From Oasisia sp. SBJ-2009 (lineage: Eukaryota; Annelida; Polychaeta; Sabellida; Siboglinidae), in assembly GCA_964017155.1 (NCBI GenBank), contig OZ024864.1, positions 33,014,932 through 33,078,931 on the forward strand: a stretch of DNA of 64,000 nt, in the 5' to 3' direction. Positions 1-25,330 of the stretch are shown in pieces. Positions within the stretch are counted from its first letter, which is position 1, and the number at the start of each line of letters is the position of its first letter. The notes beneath the pieces were generated by a model. It was not told where the DNA came from, ran no database searches, and saw nothing but the letters and a program-made list of their open reading frames with translations. The position numbers and the translations under genes are program-made.

Positions 1-161
1 ACAACGTAGGTGTGTTGACACCCAGTAGACATTAAGTGTGTTAAGTGCTATCAGCAACAACGTAGGTGTGTTGACACCCAGTAGACATTAAGTGTGTTAA
101 GTGGTATCAGCAACAACGTAGGTATGTTGACACCTAGTAGACATTAAGTGTGTTAAGTGCC
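1..161. repeat. 56-bp tandem repeat, about 2.9 copies
   Basis: The motif beginning ACAACGTAGGTGTGTTGACA recurs at 1, 57 and 113 with only a few substitutions. The last copy decays after about 161. The array may continue left of the window. Confidence 0.9.
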
Positions 162-730
162 AACGAGACACGCATTGAGTTAAACACCAGCAGTGTGTTA
201 AACGTGTTCTTGTAGTTACTAAATTGCCATTTTTAACCGCATGACCGTACATGTGTTACAAAATATGTGTTAAACAAACTGTGTTATAGACCAAAGTGTG
301 TTATTGCACTTGTGTGTTTTGCGACAGTCTTGTGTGATTACAGATGTGACATTTCAAGTGTTGTCAATATAAAATGTGCTGGCAAAATGTGTTCAATTAA
401 TTACTGTGCTCAGTGCATGTTAATAGAAAGAGATATGAATAGAAATAGGTGAAGCGAAGAAAAACACCAATCTCTTTTATGACCAATGTGCACAATACGA
501 TCACATGTATATGAAAACTAAACACTAATTTCTTTTAAAAGCTTAAAAGTAGCAAACACCTTAAGAATAGACCTCAACTTGGTGCTTGGTTCTGATGGTG
601 AAAATGAAAGCTTTGGCAATAACCTGGCCAAATTGCAACATGCGACAGACATTACAGATTAATCACCTCTGGCGTCAATGATATGCTTTAGGCTTCATCG
701 TAAACGTGTTAGTTTCTGCGACGCACTTAC
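162..730. other. Non-coding stretch (probable alpha-catenin intron)
   Basis: No exon-like or repeat structure is recognised here. By position it is the intron following the last visible alpha-catenin exon, which ends at 731 on the minus strand. The short open frames inside it show no family resemblance. Confidence 0.5.
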
Positions 731-14871
<14,141 letters not shown>

Positions 14872-14985
14872 TGTATTATCCCCTCTCTCAGGTCAATCCT
14901 GCAACAAGGATACATACTATTTTCTTCTGCTATTGGGTGTTAATAAAATGATGAGCTCAATTTGGCATAAAATAGATAATTGCTA

Positions 14986-15120
14986 GCAACATTTTATTAT
15001 AGTTTTGTATTGAGTACCCAGTGTTATACTTTTACCACACATTTTTCCGTGCACATAATCTTCTTATTCAAACACAAACTGACAACTTTTGACCTGAGAG
15101 CAAAGTGTTTGCTTCTGTTT
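14986..15120. repeat. ~150-bp segmental duplicate, right copy
   Basis: It is homologous to 14578-14735 in direct orientation with roughly 85% identity by eye. It lies upstream of alpha-catenin exon 1 in gene orientation. Confidence 0.85.
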
Positions 15121-15129
15121 AGTCAAACA

Positions 15130-16970
15130 GTAGCAGACTCAAATTCTTTGCTCTGGGACCACTCTCATGCACCATGGGTCACTGGCTTGATGCTGCTGAT
15201 TACATCTGTATCAGACTGTTCAGACAACAGCACACACGGCCATAGCTGTATGCAGATATCTGTCCACCCGTCAACTGGATGGGTATAACATGTTGAAATA
15301 TTGGCGACGGGTAAAAAATGACGCAGCAAAAAAGGTAAAAAATAAATCATTGATATTGTCATTTATCCTTCAAAATGAATGGAAATGGAAACCAGGAGAC
15401 TTAGACTCATGGACTCCTACGACAAAAATCCAACCCTGCTAATTCAACATAAATGTTCACCAAAGCATTCAAACAGTAGTCTGAGTAGAGGGAACATTGT
15501 AATACCACAAAGACATAAAATTCACTGATGCACGAACTAAAGACACATAACAGTATTGTACACTTTCTCTTTTTTACAGTCACTGTTGACTTTTATTTTA
15601 TGGATAGGTTTGTGTGACATAAAATATGCACCTTACACTTGACTTGCCGGATCTATGCGTATTATGCATTCTTTCATAAGGGAACAAACAAGCTTATGTC
15701 ACTGTCAGTGACAGAACAATGTCAATGACTCAGATTCAATCGCATTTCAAGCCTAGTCAAGCTAGGCCTAGTGCCACTAGTCTACTGGCACTAGTAGTGG
15801 CTGGTGAAGTAACCAGCATACATGACCAAGAATGGAGCTGGGTATACCTGGAGCTGATACAAAGCACACAAACACCACAATATTACGCACGAATAAGTTG
15901 GGAGAACCACCGTGAAGTGGGCTGTCGGCACTGACAGGCCACTCCCGATAAACAATGACGCCTCCCCTGCTAGCACGAACACCTGGGATCAGACGGTACC
16001 TCGGCAAGTTGGGCGTGTTGTGGGTGTCTAATCTCCTCACTGAAGCAAAGTTTCAAGAAACAACCTACTTTCACAACTACCGTAACCAAAGCACTGTACT
16101 GCACGTCGATAACTAACCTTATATCTGACGAAACTTGGGACGCGCGCAACGGAAACGAACAACGAGCCGTCGACAGAAAGACTCACAACTACAACCACAT
16201 TCGAACAGCAACACTTCCGTCATTGACTCATTCCACGCCAGTATTTCAATCATTGACACGCCCAACGATGTGTACGGAATGTGCCATGCATGTAATTAAA
16301 CTCCGCTCGATTTAGCATTTTCATTCATGAACATAATGTCTCATTTCGCAGAAATAGGCAAGACATAATTTGCTTTTATTGACGAGTTCATCAGCGGAAG
16401 TTTTGCTATGTTTTGTCGGTAATGCATAGGGAGGATATGCAACAAGAAGAACAGCGAGCATTTCGTCGGAAATATTTGCACATGTTGTTAGTATTCACTG
16501 AGGTCGCCAGAGGGCGGAACTGAACAATCGCACCTGTGTTTACTATTTATAAATAGTAAATAGTAATACGCACCGTGCAGTTCCAATTGTTAATATTGCA
16601 CAAAACACAGACAGACGTAGTAACTAACACGTGTGTGCGTGTGCGCGCGTGTGTGTCCGATATTAACAATGTTAATGAAACGCATGCATGCCATTGTGAC
16701 TTATTATAAATATAATTGTGTCTGTGTCGACTGTGTCTGTGACTTGTGAAGTTGTGTCAATCGAAAAATTCGCAAGACAACATTACAGTTTGGGGCGTCT
16801 ATGCATGGACCAAATATTTACATACCACACAATAAAAGTTGAAAGTAAATTAATAAACAAACAACCCTCCTATTAATTATGATTCAATGTAAATCATGTG
16901 TTTTCTTCTGTCCCCGCTAGTGGTGCCCAGTGGCGCCCACTGCCCACAGATCGGCAAAACGTACTAGCCT
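15130..16970. other. Upstream region of alpha-catenin; possible promoter and 5' UTR exon
   Basis: The stretch at about 15880-16250 is richer in CG dinucleotides than its surroundings and lies upstream of the first coding exon in gene orientation. It is therefore the best visible candidate for the alpha-catenin promoter/first exon. No TATA box or splice donor could be assigned with confidence. The rest holds no recognised gene. Confidence 0.3.
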
Positions 16971-17323
16971 CGATTACCCAGGCTCCGTGAGGTGGCAGCA
17001 CTTTACACAACCCGTGGCATGAGTGCCAATCAGCGTCTTTACCCTAATCTGGGGTAAGACCGCCCTGTCGGTTACATATCGGCAGCCCATTAATATAGGC
17101 CATGTAAGTCTCGCGCTCGAAAACGAGGTTGGGGGCACTTGGGAGCCGGAAATCCATATTCTCCATGTTGATAATAATAATAATAACTTCTTTTGCGCCA
17201 ATATCCTCGAAAATCAAGCTCAGTGGCGCGATAAAACCAAGCCCAAGGCCAGGGATTAATCAATCTCATAATCGAAAGAATGCGTGAGTCGTCAACGGAT
17301 GGATGAAGAGGCTAGGAGGCTAA

Positions 17324-18112
17324 AGCTGCGTTCACACCTCCACCTTAAAACGGTTTAACTAAAACGGTTTAACTAAAACGGTAAGAAATGACACGTGTGA
17401 ACGCGATTTAGCGCTAAAACGGTTTAACTAAAACGGTTTAACTAATCCAATTCAGTAGGTGGATTAGCTAAACCGTTTTAACTAAAACGGTTCAAGTTGC
17501 ACGTGTGAACGCAAGCGGATTAGTTAAACCGTTTTAAGTACGTCACAGTCATGCGCATTCGACCTCGTGTCTCGTCGCTTCCTGTTGTAAACATTTTGGC
17601 GGAATTGGCGCCATAATGTTTCCGACGAAAGATTCACCAGCACAAACGCGACGAGATAACTGGGACGACGGGGATGTCCGCCTGTTGTAGGAAATGTGAT
17701 CCGACGATCGCGTGCAATCGGACTTGGAAGGCACCGGCCATAGTTTTACAATATGTCGGCGCATTGCCGATCGTTTTGAATGGTGTGCTGGCCGAGGGCG
17801 GGGAGGCGGGGGCAGGCGTGACCGGGAGGTCATAAAAGAAGGCAGAATCCTGCAAATAAAGAGTCGGCAGCAAGCGACGTCCTTGTCTCAGGTCTGATGC
17901 TGCCATTGTAAATAAAGAGAGTTGTGTGGCGGCAAGTACGGTATCATATCAGCCATTTTGCTATGCTGGTTTGCGCATGTGCTTCATATCAACTTCCGCC
18001 TTAGAACGGTTTAGCTGTTGAACGTGTGAACGCTCCTAATTTCCAAGCATAAACCAGTTTAACTAAACCGGTTTAACTAAATCGTTTTAAGTATGTACAT
18101 GTGAACGCAGCT
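17324..18112. mobile_element. Harbinger-type element with TAA target duplication
   Basis: The terminal inverted repeats are AGCTGCGTTCACA (left) and its complement TGTGAACGCAGCT (right), flanked by TAA at 17321-17323 and 18113-18115. Subterminal regions are packed with the repeat AAAACGGTTTAACT in both orientations. The 3-bp TAA duplication and a Myb/SANT-like relic inside fit PIF/Harbinger. There is no DDE transposase frame. Confidence 0.85.
17616..17888 (+). pseudogene. Decayed Myb/SANT-like DNA-binding protein of a Harbinger element
   Basis: From the ATG at 17616 the frame reads a trihelix/MSANTD-like pattern: NWDDGDVRLL, then SDDRVQSDLEGT, then FTICRRIADRF. Two in-frame stops, TAG at 17688 and TGA at 17697, fall in the first helix. 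The TGA is where the family normally has the Trp of a LLEIW-type motif. Such proteins accompany the transposase in Harbinger elements. The frame after about 17770 is low-complexity and not recognisable. Confidence 0.68.
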
Positions 18113-18980
18113 TAAGGAGGATAGGCAGCATTAAAGAGATAGGTTTTTAGACGTCGGCGGAATGAAACTATATTACCTTCTGATTTAACACTGGCAGGAA
18201 GCGAATTCCACACCTTTGGTGCGGCAACCGAGAAAGCTCGGGTCCCAGCTTTCGTTTTCACCCGAGGGATGTAAAGAGGGTTACTACTGGTTGAGCGTTG
18301 CTGTCGGGAATTTCTTGCTGGAGTTAGCATTGAATTTAGATATGCTGGTTGTGTGGATGAGAGTGCTTGATAGGCCATTGTACAAATTAAAAAAATGATG
18401 CGATAGTGCACAGGGAGCCAAAGCAATGATTTTAGAAGCGGCACTGAGCGAGCAAAACGAGGAGAACGCGTGACTACCCTTGCTAAAAAATTTTGGACAC
18501 GCTGAAGTTTTGCTATGTCCTTGCTTGCGGTATTGTGAAGGAGGGAATTGCAGTAGTCAAGCCTGCTGCTTACTAAAGCTGTTGCGATGGTTTTAGCTAC
18601 GGAAAGTGATATAAACCGGCGAATACGGCGAAGATCACGGATATGATAAAAACAGCAATGTTTTCGATATATGTTGTTTGAAATTGAAGTTTTCATCAAA
18701 CATTACGCCGAGATTTAAAACTGTCTTATCTGCGTTTAGTTTTAATTTACTGTTTTTCATCCAAAGAGAGACATCTTGGAGACAATCCCTGAGCTGGTTT
18801 AGAGAGCGACAAGTATCTGGTGTAGTCAAAGAAACATAGATGTGTGTGTCATCTGCATAAAGGTGATGATCCAGGTTGTGACTCTGGATAACAGAGCTTA
18901 GGGGTGGTGTATACAGAGTGAAAAGCAACGTCCCCAAGACAGAACCCTGGGGAACACCACAAAGGCACAAGAGGAGAACT
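18113..18980 (-). pseudogene. CR1-like ORF2 relic: reverse transcriptase palm to C-terminus
   Basis: It reads in two frames. Part 1, about 18970-18690, holds motif B (GVPQGSVLG) and motif C (YADD) and ends near the [11 protein letters not shown] segment. Part 2, about 18699-18113, carries the C-terminal domain to NAAYPP. A frameshift near 18690 separates them. Endonuclease and the N-terminal half of RT are missing, so the copy is dead. Confidence 0.85.
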
Positions 18981-19440
18981 TTGTCTCGTTTTTGGTTGTA
19001 ATAATCGGACTGTCCCCAAACAGTGTTTCGCAGTTATAATTATTGTTCGAAGGATAATTACAAACACAAGCAGCGGAACACTTTACCGGTGACAAAGATC
19101 ACGGAATTCAAGCATTTTAATCGATTATTATGGTGGTTGCAATGGCATCGCCGGCTAGTACTTGTGTTTGGCGATCTTGACTAGTAATGAAGAATGCCAT
19201 CTTTCGCGCCGTACACCCTGTTTTGGGCAAATGTATACATGTGTTATAATTACATGCATTTAGACAACTTGTCAGATATAAGTGCTTATCAAACTGTTGT
19301 GAAACCACAACGTACAGCAATGTAAAATGCAAATCCCGTAAAAGACACATACGGCCTAAAATCGTGTATACTCTCTGCGCTACGTAAATGGCTATGTGTT
19401 TGTGACAGTGGTAAACTCAATATTAAATATGACATTTAAG
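18981..19440 (-). repeat. Dispersed repeat shared with 39250-39785 (copy 1)
   Basis: The reverse complement matches 39250-39785 over about 450 bp, for example CGTATGTGTCTTTTACGGGA and GTTGTCTAAATGCA. Short frames inside are similar between copies only because of shared ancestry. The CR1-like element abuts it at about 18980. The class is unknown. Confidence 0.85.
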
Positions 19441-19879
19441 ATAAGAAAGGCATAACGCAATTTATTTATGATCTGATATTCCTAGTATTTATCAGTCGGA
19501 AGCTACAACGTACTGTCATCCGTCGTTATAATATTATTCTTGTGTCCAGTCCCCAATCGGGTCAGTTCACGGTAACCGGGCTATTTCGTTCAGAGTAAAA
19601 AAACTATTTTCGACCATAATATTTATCGCATTTTCGGCGTTAGCTACGTAGTTTAATATAGTGTGTGACTAATCCAATGAACAGCAGTGAACTTTTGCAT
19701 CGTTTCCTATTTCTTTTATATTTTATTAGCATGACGTCATGAATGAATGTCATCTACGTCACGAAAGTATTTCCAGATTGATGTCCATTTATTGCCCCTT
19801 TTCCAAACATCCCTAAGTCTCAGTCCTGCCTCTCAACATGGCACTTGCGCACGTATCATATGAATTGCAAGTCTATGCC

Positions 19880-20205
19880 AATAGAGTGACATGGAATCAG
19901 CAAAGGTTTCCCCTTCCTCTTGTTTACGGCTGTTGAATCTATATCGTTCAAAGGTTTCGTTTGATTCTCCTACAGCAAATGTTTTTCATAAATATTATTT
20001 CCATCGTCGGACGGTGTTCCTGTGGTGTTGCGAACTGAAATCCGCCATAAAGACGCATGGCTTCGTCTCCCAGTGAATTTTCCAACATCGCGATTAGGTA
20101 GTTCCGTGGCTTGGCCTTGGCAGCAATGTAAGAGAAGGCGCAATAATTTGACCAACGCCTACGGCAGATTTCCCCCGATTCTGCCTTGTTTTGCCCGAAC
20201 ACGAG
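19880..20205 (-). pseudogene. Ty3/gypsy Gag relic
   Basis: The minus-strand frame reads RRWSNYCAFSYIAAKAKP, LENSLGDEAMRLYGGFQF and ATPQEHRPTMEIIF, a Gag-like pattern common in gypsy-type elements. It shifts frame near 19975 and continues as ETFERYRFNSRKQEEGETF. No protease, RT or LTR is seen nearby. It is a different lineage from the element at 40049-44803. Confidence 0.65.
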
Positions 20206-20355
20206 CGGCTGAGAGCGCCTGGCCCGTGTACTCCCGTAAATGCCAGCTTGTGAGCGATAATTAGTGGGTAACCAATTAATGTGACAAATAAGTAAACTAC
20301 GTCAGCCATGCTACGTCCACGTTTGATTCCGAATTGCGACGGCATCAAGTAGTTG

Positions 20356-21143
20356 CAGAGCTGCCAAGTTGAATTGAGTGTGATAAGGGAGATCTCCCTC
20401 CTACAGTATATGAAAAGAGGGAGAATATATATGCAAGACGCGAAGCATGCCCCCTCCGGAATTTTTGTGTAACTGAGAATGCCAAATACATGATTTCCTA
20501 CCTTTTTCGCTTATATTTAGCACACATAACTCTTCGAACGTGAACTATATTTTAAATAACAATATTTTATATTTTAAACTTTCATGTGTGGATATATAAT
20601 TAATTTATATTTTTATTGGGGTAAGATTATCATTAGAAAACTCCGTTATACAGAAAGTGCATTTTGCCCTCGTCTCCTCAGACCCTTTTACAACTCCAGC
20701 AAACTCAGATGCCCATCCACTCTTGTACTTGGAATCATATTTCCTCTTTTTCAAACACTTTTCAGACTTTTCACTCATTGTACCTCCAGCACTTTCCTCG
20801 TCTGAAAAATGCCGCTGAACTTATTCCTACCCAATACGTAACAAACGTTTCCATTGGTCACTGGATATAGTCACTTCCTGTTAGCTGACCAATCAAAAAA
20901 GTTATATTATATTCGTCTTGTATAGTCTCCGCTCGGCTGCTATCGGCACTTTCTGTGTACCGTAGATGACTCACAGCTGGCAAAAGGGTGCCCCGGCCAA
21001 AAAAATCGAAAAACACTCGTAACAAAAGACAAAACGATTCTTTTGCGGGAGATTGCAAATCAAAAGCGGGAGATCGGGAGATTGGGTTTATTTGCTATAT
21101 TTCCGGGAGATCTCCCGATAAATCGTGAGACTTGGCAGTTCTG
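20356..21143. mobile_element. hAT-like non-autonomous element with 6-bp target duplication
   Basis: The inverted termini are CAGAGCTGCCAAGT (left) and ACTTGGCAGTTCTG (right), flanked by TAGTTG at 20350-20355 and 21144-21149. Internal GGGAGATCTCCC palindromes occur near both ends. It contains a relic frame of a BED-type finger protein on the minus strand (20610-20778). The 6-bp duplication is shorter than the usual 8 bp of hAT. Confidence 0.75.
20610..20778 (-). pseudogene. Remnant of a BED-zinc-finger-like N-terminus
   Basis: From an ATG at 20778 the minus strand encodes a short basic peptide with KYKSGWASEF and AKCTFC, resembling the first half of the BED-type fingers carried by hAT transposases (aromatics followed by CxxC). 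The frame ends soon after without the His/Cys half, and no transposase core follows. About 55 residues in total. Confidence 0.4.
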
Positions 21144-21582
21144 TAGTTGTCGACTTAGGGTTCGATCCTCGATAGGCCGATAGGTGACAGCGTCTTTCGA
21201 AGCGCCGATAGTAGGGTTAGTGTGGGGCATGGAACCTCCGTGGGGTAACAAGTCCCCTTGTATTACGTCGGTTTTACGTGTTTGAGATCTGTGTCTGGTG
21301 GACGAATATAATGCTGCCACCTATTAACTACCCTGTCTCTGACAGAAAAACAGACGCTGGCAAAAAAAGCGGTAAGTAAACATTTTGCGTTTAATGCTTT
21401 GTTACATGTTTGATGTAATAGTTGTGCGTGTGTAATGTTTTACTACAGCAACAAGATTACGCATATCCTCGTGCAAGTGTTGTTATATTTATTTGTAGTA
21501 TATAGAGCTTAATTTACGCTTAGTGAAAATGGGTGATAATTATAATTAGCGCGGGAATTGACATTTGTGTAGATCATGCATG

Positions 21583-21645
21583 CTGGGGGCAAGAAGCCCC
21601 CCGACTGTGTGGGGCAAGAAGCCCCCGGGGCGTCTGGCCCCACAT
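21583..21645. repeat. GGGGCAAGAAGCCCC palindromic cluster
   Basis: Two GGGGCAAGAAGCCCC-like units lie here, and TGTGGGGC pairs with GCCCCACA across 21611-21645. It is related to the perfect palindrome at 22993-23025. Confidence 0.7.
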
Positions 21646-21756
21646 AATTCGAAACAGTCTATAATCGTGAGTAGGTAACGAAATGATACTTGTTTTGTAT
21701 AGTTGGTAAGGTGATTCCAAAGTACGCAGTAAATCTCTGTTATTACATTAACAATC

Positions 21757-22350
21757 AAATCAAATTTTATTTCGTAACAAGAATTATTGTACATGTACAT
21801 GAGCAATCAAAAAAAAAAATATTGTTACGTGGTGGTCACATGACACATAATGTGCCATCATCCTGTGACCCCAAAACTAAAACTTATAAAGTACAGATAC
21901 ATATATACGTATACACGTAGAATCACGCAAAAAATCGCTGTTCTCAATATAATTTATTGGACAATATAATTTATTTGACAACGGACTAGCGGAACGTTAA
22001 AAAAATTATAATCTTTTGTAAATCCAAACAGTTTGTGGTTTTAAATAAACGATTTTAGTTACATTCTACACATCTGGGATTTAGACAATGCACATGGTTA
22101 ACGTAGCTAGATAGATAGTGTTTAGATATCACAGATTTGAATTTATGTCGGGATTTGAGATTTTGAATCTTATAATCAAGGTTATTCCATAGCTTTGTGA
22201 AATGATGTAAAGATAACTTAGAAGAAAAATCTGATCTGTGCTTTCCTTTACGTATTTGGTTATGCTGTCTGGTAATTATGGTGTTAGTGGCTAAATTATT
22301 TGTTGGCAATTGGCAATATCTGTAACAGTTCTGCTCAGACGTTTCAGTGC
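21757..22350 (-). mobile_element. Non-LTR retrotransposon 3' end (copy 2) with RT C-terminal relic
   Basis: On the minus strand, positions 22350 down to 22050 encode a retrotransposon C-terminal pattern ([40 protein letters not shown]). The 3' UTR that follows is shared with 2009-2480 and ends in AATAAA plus an ATTTG tail at 21757. The hairpin GGTCACA/TGTGACC is conserved. The 5' side stops at a TA microsatellite. Confidence 0.72.
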
Positions 22351-22488
<138 letters not shown>

Positions 22489-22959
22489 TAAATGTACTAT
22501 TTGCAGACCTGTATGTTATGTGATTACTTGCTTAGTAGGCAATGTGTTTTAGATATGGTTCGCACATGCAAGTGCGAGATGGAATGGGGCGCATTTGGCG
22601 ACGACATTCTGAAAGCTGCGCTCTTAGCTTTGGAGGACCGTTGAAGACAGTCAGTTGACTGTATCACGTGACAACTTAGATGATAAGTTCCCTAAAGTGA
22701 AGGACTGTCGTTATTATGTTGGTTAGGTACGTATGTTGGACAGGATAACACCTATAAGCCATTTCCGGTTGATATCAAGTATTTCGGTATTCGTATCTTG
22801 TACACCGGCAAAGTTATTCTATCTGCCAGTTAAGGACAGTCATGATTAAGTAGATTCAATTATTGAATTGCATAAGATACTACATACAGAAAATTTTCAT
22901 GTTGATCACGAATTTTTTTCATTTCGGTATTCATATGTTAAACAATGAACCTGTCTATG

Positions 22960-23030
22960 GGGCAAGGCGCCCCCTCATGCCCCACACAAAATGGCGTCTT
23001 GCCCCCAGGGATGGGGCAAGACGCCCCCTT
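22960..23030. repeat. Perfect 13-bp palindrome in a GGGGCAAGACGCC cluster
   Basis: GGCGTCTTGCCCC at 22993-23005 is the exact inverse of GGGGCAAGACGCC at 23013-23025, with a 7-nt loop. A further GGGGCAAGGCGCCCC unit lies at about 22963. Together with 21583-21645 it suggests a repeated stem-loop module in one element, but no boundaries or target duplications were found. Confidence 0.75.
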
Positions 23031-23239
23031 GGGACAATACTTAGTAATTATAGTCGTTATTGTTGTCAAATGTCACAAATACTTTGGTATTATATAGCGT
23101 AACCATATGACAATCGCATGACCGAAACAGGATGTCACAATTATAAGTTCACGAATAACTACGCCCATTATACCTGGGGGGGGGGCTGCATGCCCCACCC
23201 TACCCTAATACTGTCGGGCATACACTCGTCAGAGGACGT

Positions 23240-23930
23240 GTCGGTTTGTTCGGCTTCTGTCGTAACATTAGCACTTGTTTGCCTATTTCGAGTGATTCGT
23301 GAACTTCCATCGTATGGTTGAAAATGTGAGCAATTGTATGTGCTAGCAGGTCCGCCGTACATTTGTAAAATTCGGCTGGTAGGCCAATGCCGCTATGATC
23401 CCTAACTCAGCATATCTAATTATCTCTCAAGTACCAAAGCATGTGTCTTTAACTGCTTTGCTAGCATACATACAACTGTGCTGTTGGTCATTGTAGACTT
23501 TCTTTATAATCGCAAACATTTTGTATTGGCATACAAAATTAGCGTCATCGTTCTGGTATGTAACCATGATTCAAATCAATATTACTGCAATGTGCAAACA
23601 ATTTGGAAATCATAACTTTACTGCATAATTTTGTTAATTTTGGCTAAGAATGAAGCAGCTGCTATTGGCATCTAAAAAAGTAACGCATGTGCAAAGTATT
23701 GAATACCACCACCCACCCTGTGCGCAATAGTCATATGATTGATAGCGGCGGATATAAAGCGCGACGTATCAGTCATGAAGTAACGTTTTGAAGGGCCTAG
23801 TATCGAGTGTTGTGCTTCAATCACGATGATGTCACATTCCTACTGCAATTTCCCACATTAATAATCTTATGTGAGACGTAGGGTGTTTTCGCGCTAATAT
23901 TCTAGGCGAGCAACATTATAAAATTGTGGT
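23240..23930. other. No gene recognised
   Basis: Unique AT-moderate sequence with no exon-like or repeat signature seen on either strand. Confidence 0.4.
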
Positions 23931-23931
23931 A

Positions 23932-24246
23932 GAGTAGTGTATTAGCTCAATGGCTATAACTTCAGACTCTCGACTAAGAGAACTTAGGTTCAAATCCTGT
24001 GCTGGCGTGTGAATCCTTGGGCAAGTATTTTCTCTACATTGCTCCAGTTCATTTAGCTGTACGAATGTGTATCTAGCTACAGACAGTAGTGGATATTTGT
24101 GTACGAACAGTTTTCGTGCATTAATTGCACTAATGCTAGGTGCTTCCTGAGAAGCCAAGCTAGTGTTCCAGGCCTGTCAGGAAGTAAAGTGTGAGCAACC
24201 TGAGGATTGGATACTGCGATGTATAGAAAATTATCTTTTAATAAAC
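23932..24246 (+). mobile_element. tRNA-derived SINE, near full length
   Basis: The head is tRNA-like, with an A-box-like TTAGCTCAATGG at 23942 and the B-box GGTTCAAATCC at 23987. A central body follows (TTGGGCAAGT, CATTGCTCCAGTTCATTTAGC, GTGCATTAATTGCA), then the tail GAGGATTGGATACTG, ending near CTTTTAATAAA. A second, damaged copy is at 5152. The body resembles conserved-core SINEs of invertebrates; the family was not named. Confidence 0.8.
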
Positions 24247-24249
24247 TCT

Positions 24250-25140
24250 AATATAGCTAGTTAGAAAGCAAGTTAGCTTCACACAATCATGCCAAGTTAA
24301 GGAGCCCAGGTGTCTTAGCTTGTACACCATAATGGCATAGCCAATGGCACTTTAAGAATAATTGTACAAAATGAGCAACCATGATGATAATAGTGATGCT
24401 GTGTGAAGTTTATTTATTAAAACACCAAACTAATAAACATTGCTGTATGTTCACTTTTGATTAGACACATGTAATAATGTAGGGAATGTACCATCAGGAA
24501 TACGATATTATGTCTACACAATTGGGTATCACTCATCTTCATCAGGTGGCCATAAAGGGATGCTGTTCTTAACATCTCATCACTCACCTATTTTGCAGCC
24601 AACCTCTCAGAAAAACATTCAAACTAACTGAGCACCTGTTGCTTCTTGTGTATTTTGTAATGGAGGAAATTATTTCAGGACATTATTTCAGAGAAGATTA
24701 CTTTCAATAAATTCAATCACTCATAAGTTAATCCAACCAGTCGTTTATTTAACACAAAGCAGTATGTCATTGTATTTCAGCTACAAATATTCCACAGATA
24801 AGATTCAAAGAAGAATGACGGCCGGCTCTCTTGTTTATTTTGCATCAGTGACTTACCTAACAATATCAACTCCACAGTCCGCCTCTGCTTACTGCATGGT
24901 AGTTATATGCATTGCTCAACAAAATCCGATGTCATATTACTACAGCATTTATATGCTAAATAATTATATATTTTTGCAAAGGGAGCAGCTCTTTACTGTG
25001 AATAGACTACACCGACTACGCACAAACCGTGTCCGTCCCACAACACAAGGGCACACTCCACCAGCCAGACGCTGTGTACAAAGTGACCTGGCGTCAACGA
25101 AGTCAGACCTTCACCTCGACATACCCAACCTTCCTTTCAA
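24250..25140. other. No gene recognised
   Basis: A plus-strand open frame at 24764-25144 has no recognisable domain, and its codon use is like the AT-rich surroundings. It is probably chance. Confidence 0.4.
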
Positions 25141-25330
25141 GTGACGACATGCGCCAATATTTGCGCGCGTTCCCCGCATATTGTATGCGGCGAGGCGCCG
25201 ACGTTTAATAACGACCACGACGGCCGTGATCACGCTCCTCGCTTGTTTTCTTTGGCGCGAGGCGTTCCGTCTGCGGCGCCGTAGTTGTCCCTGGTGTCCT
25301 CACGCGAGCGGGACAGAGTCTAATCACACA
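25140..25330 (+). promoter_or_regulatory. CpG-rich stretch, candidate promoter of the ankyrin gene
   Basis: The GC and CG-dinucleotide content rises abruptly (TTTGCGCGCGTTCCCCGC, GGCGAGGCGCCGACG, CTTTGGCGCGAGGCG) compared with the AT-rich flanks. It lies about 1.3 kb upstream of the ankyrin start codon. The transcription start is not located, and a large minisatellite lies between. Confidence 0.35.

Larger units (their letters stand above)
17171..18980 (-). mobile_element. 5'-truncated CR1-like non-LTR retrotransposon, split by a Harbinger-type insertion
   Basis: On the minus strand, RT motifs GVPQGSVLG and YADDTHIY are followed by the thumb and C-terminal hallmarks SSRLDYCNSLL, LQRVQN, LLWLPVHYRI and KVWNSLP. 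After the stop codon a DNA element (17324-18112) interrupts. The 3' UTR then resumes at 17323 and ends with a (TTA)n tail near 17171. The 3' end of the other CR1-like element (60275) has the same kind of tail. Confidence 0.85.

Noticed and set aside
267..452. Cys-rich 61-codon plus-strand frame
   Set aside because: No signal peptide cleavage context, splice signals or family resemblance, and it lies in an intron region on the opposite strand.
21165..21185. B-box-like GGTTCGATCC suggesting a tRNA or SINE
   Set aside because: No A box at the right distance and no cloverleaf. It was left unannotated.
24764..25144. 126-codon plus-strand frame
   Set aside because: AT-rich codon use, no domain and no splice context linking it to the ankyrin gene.
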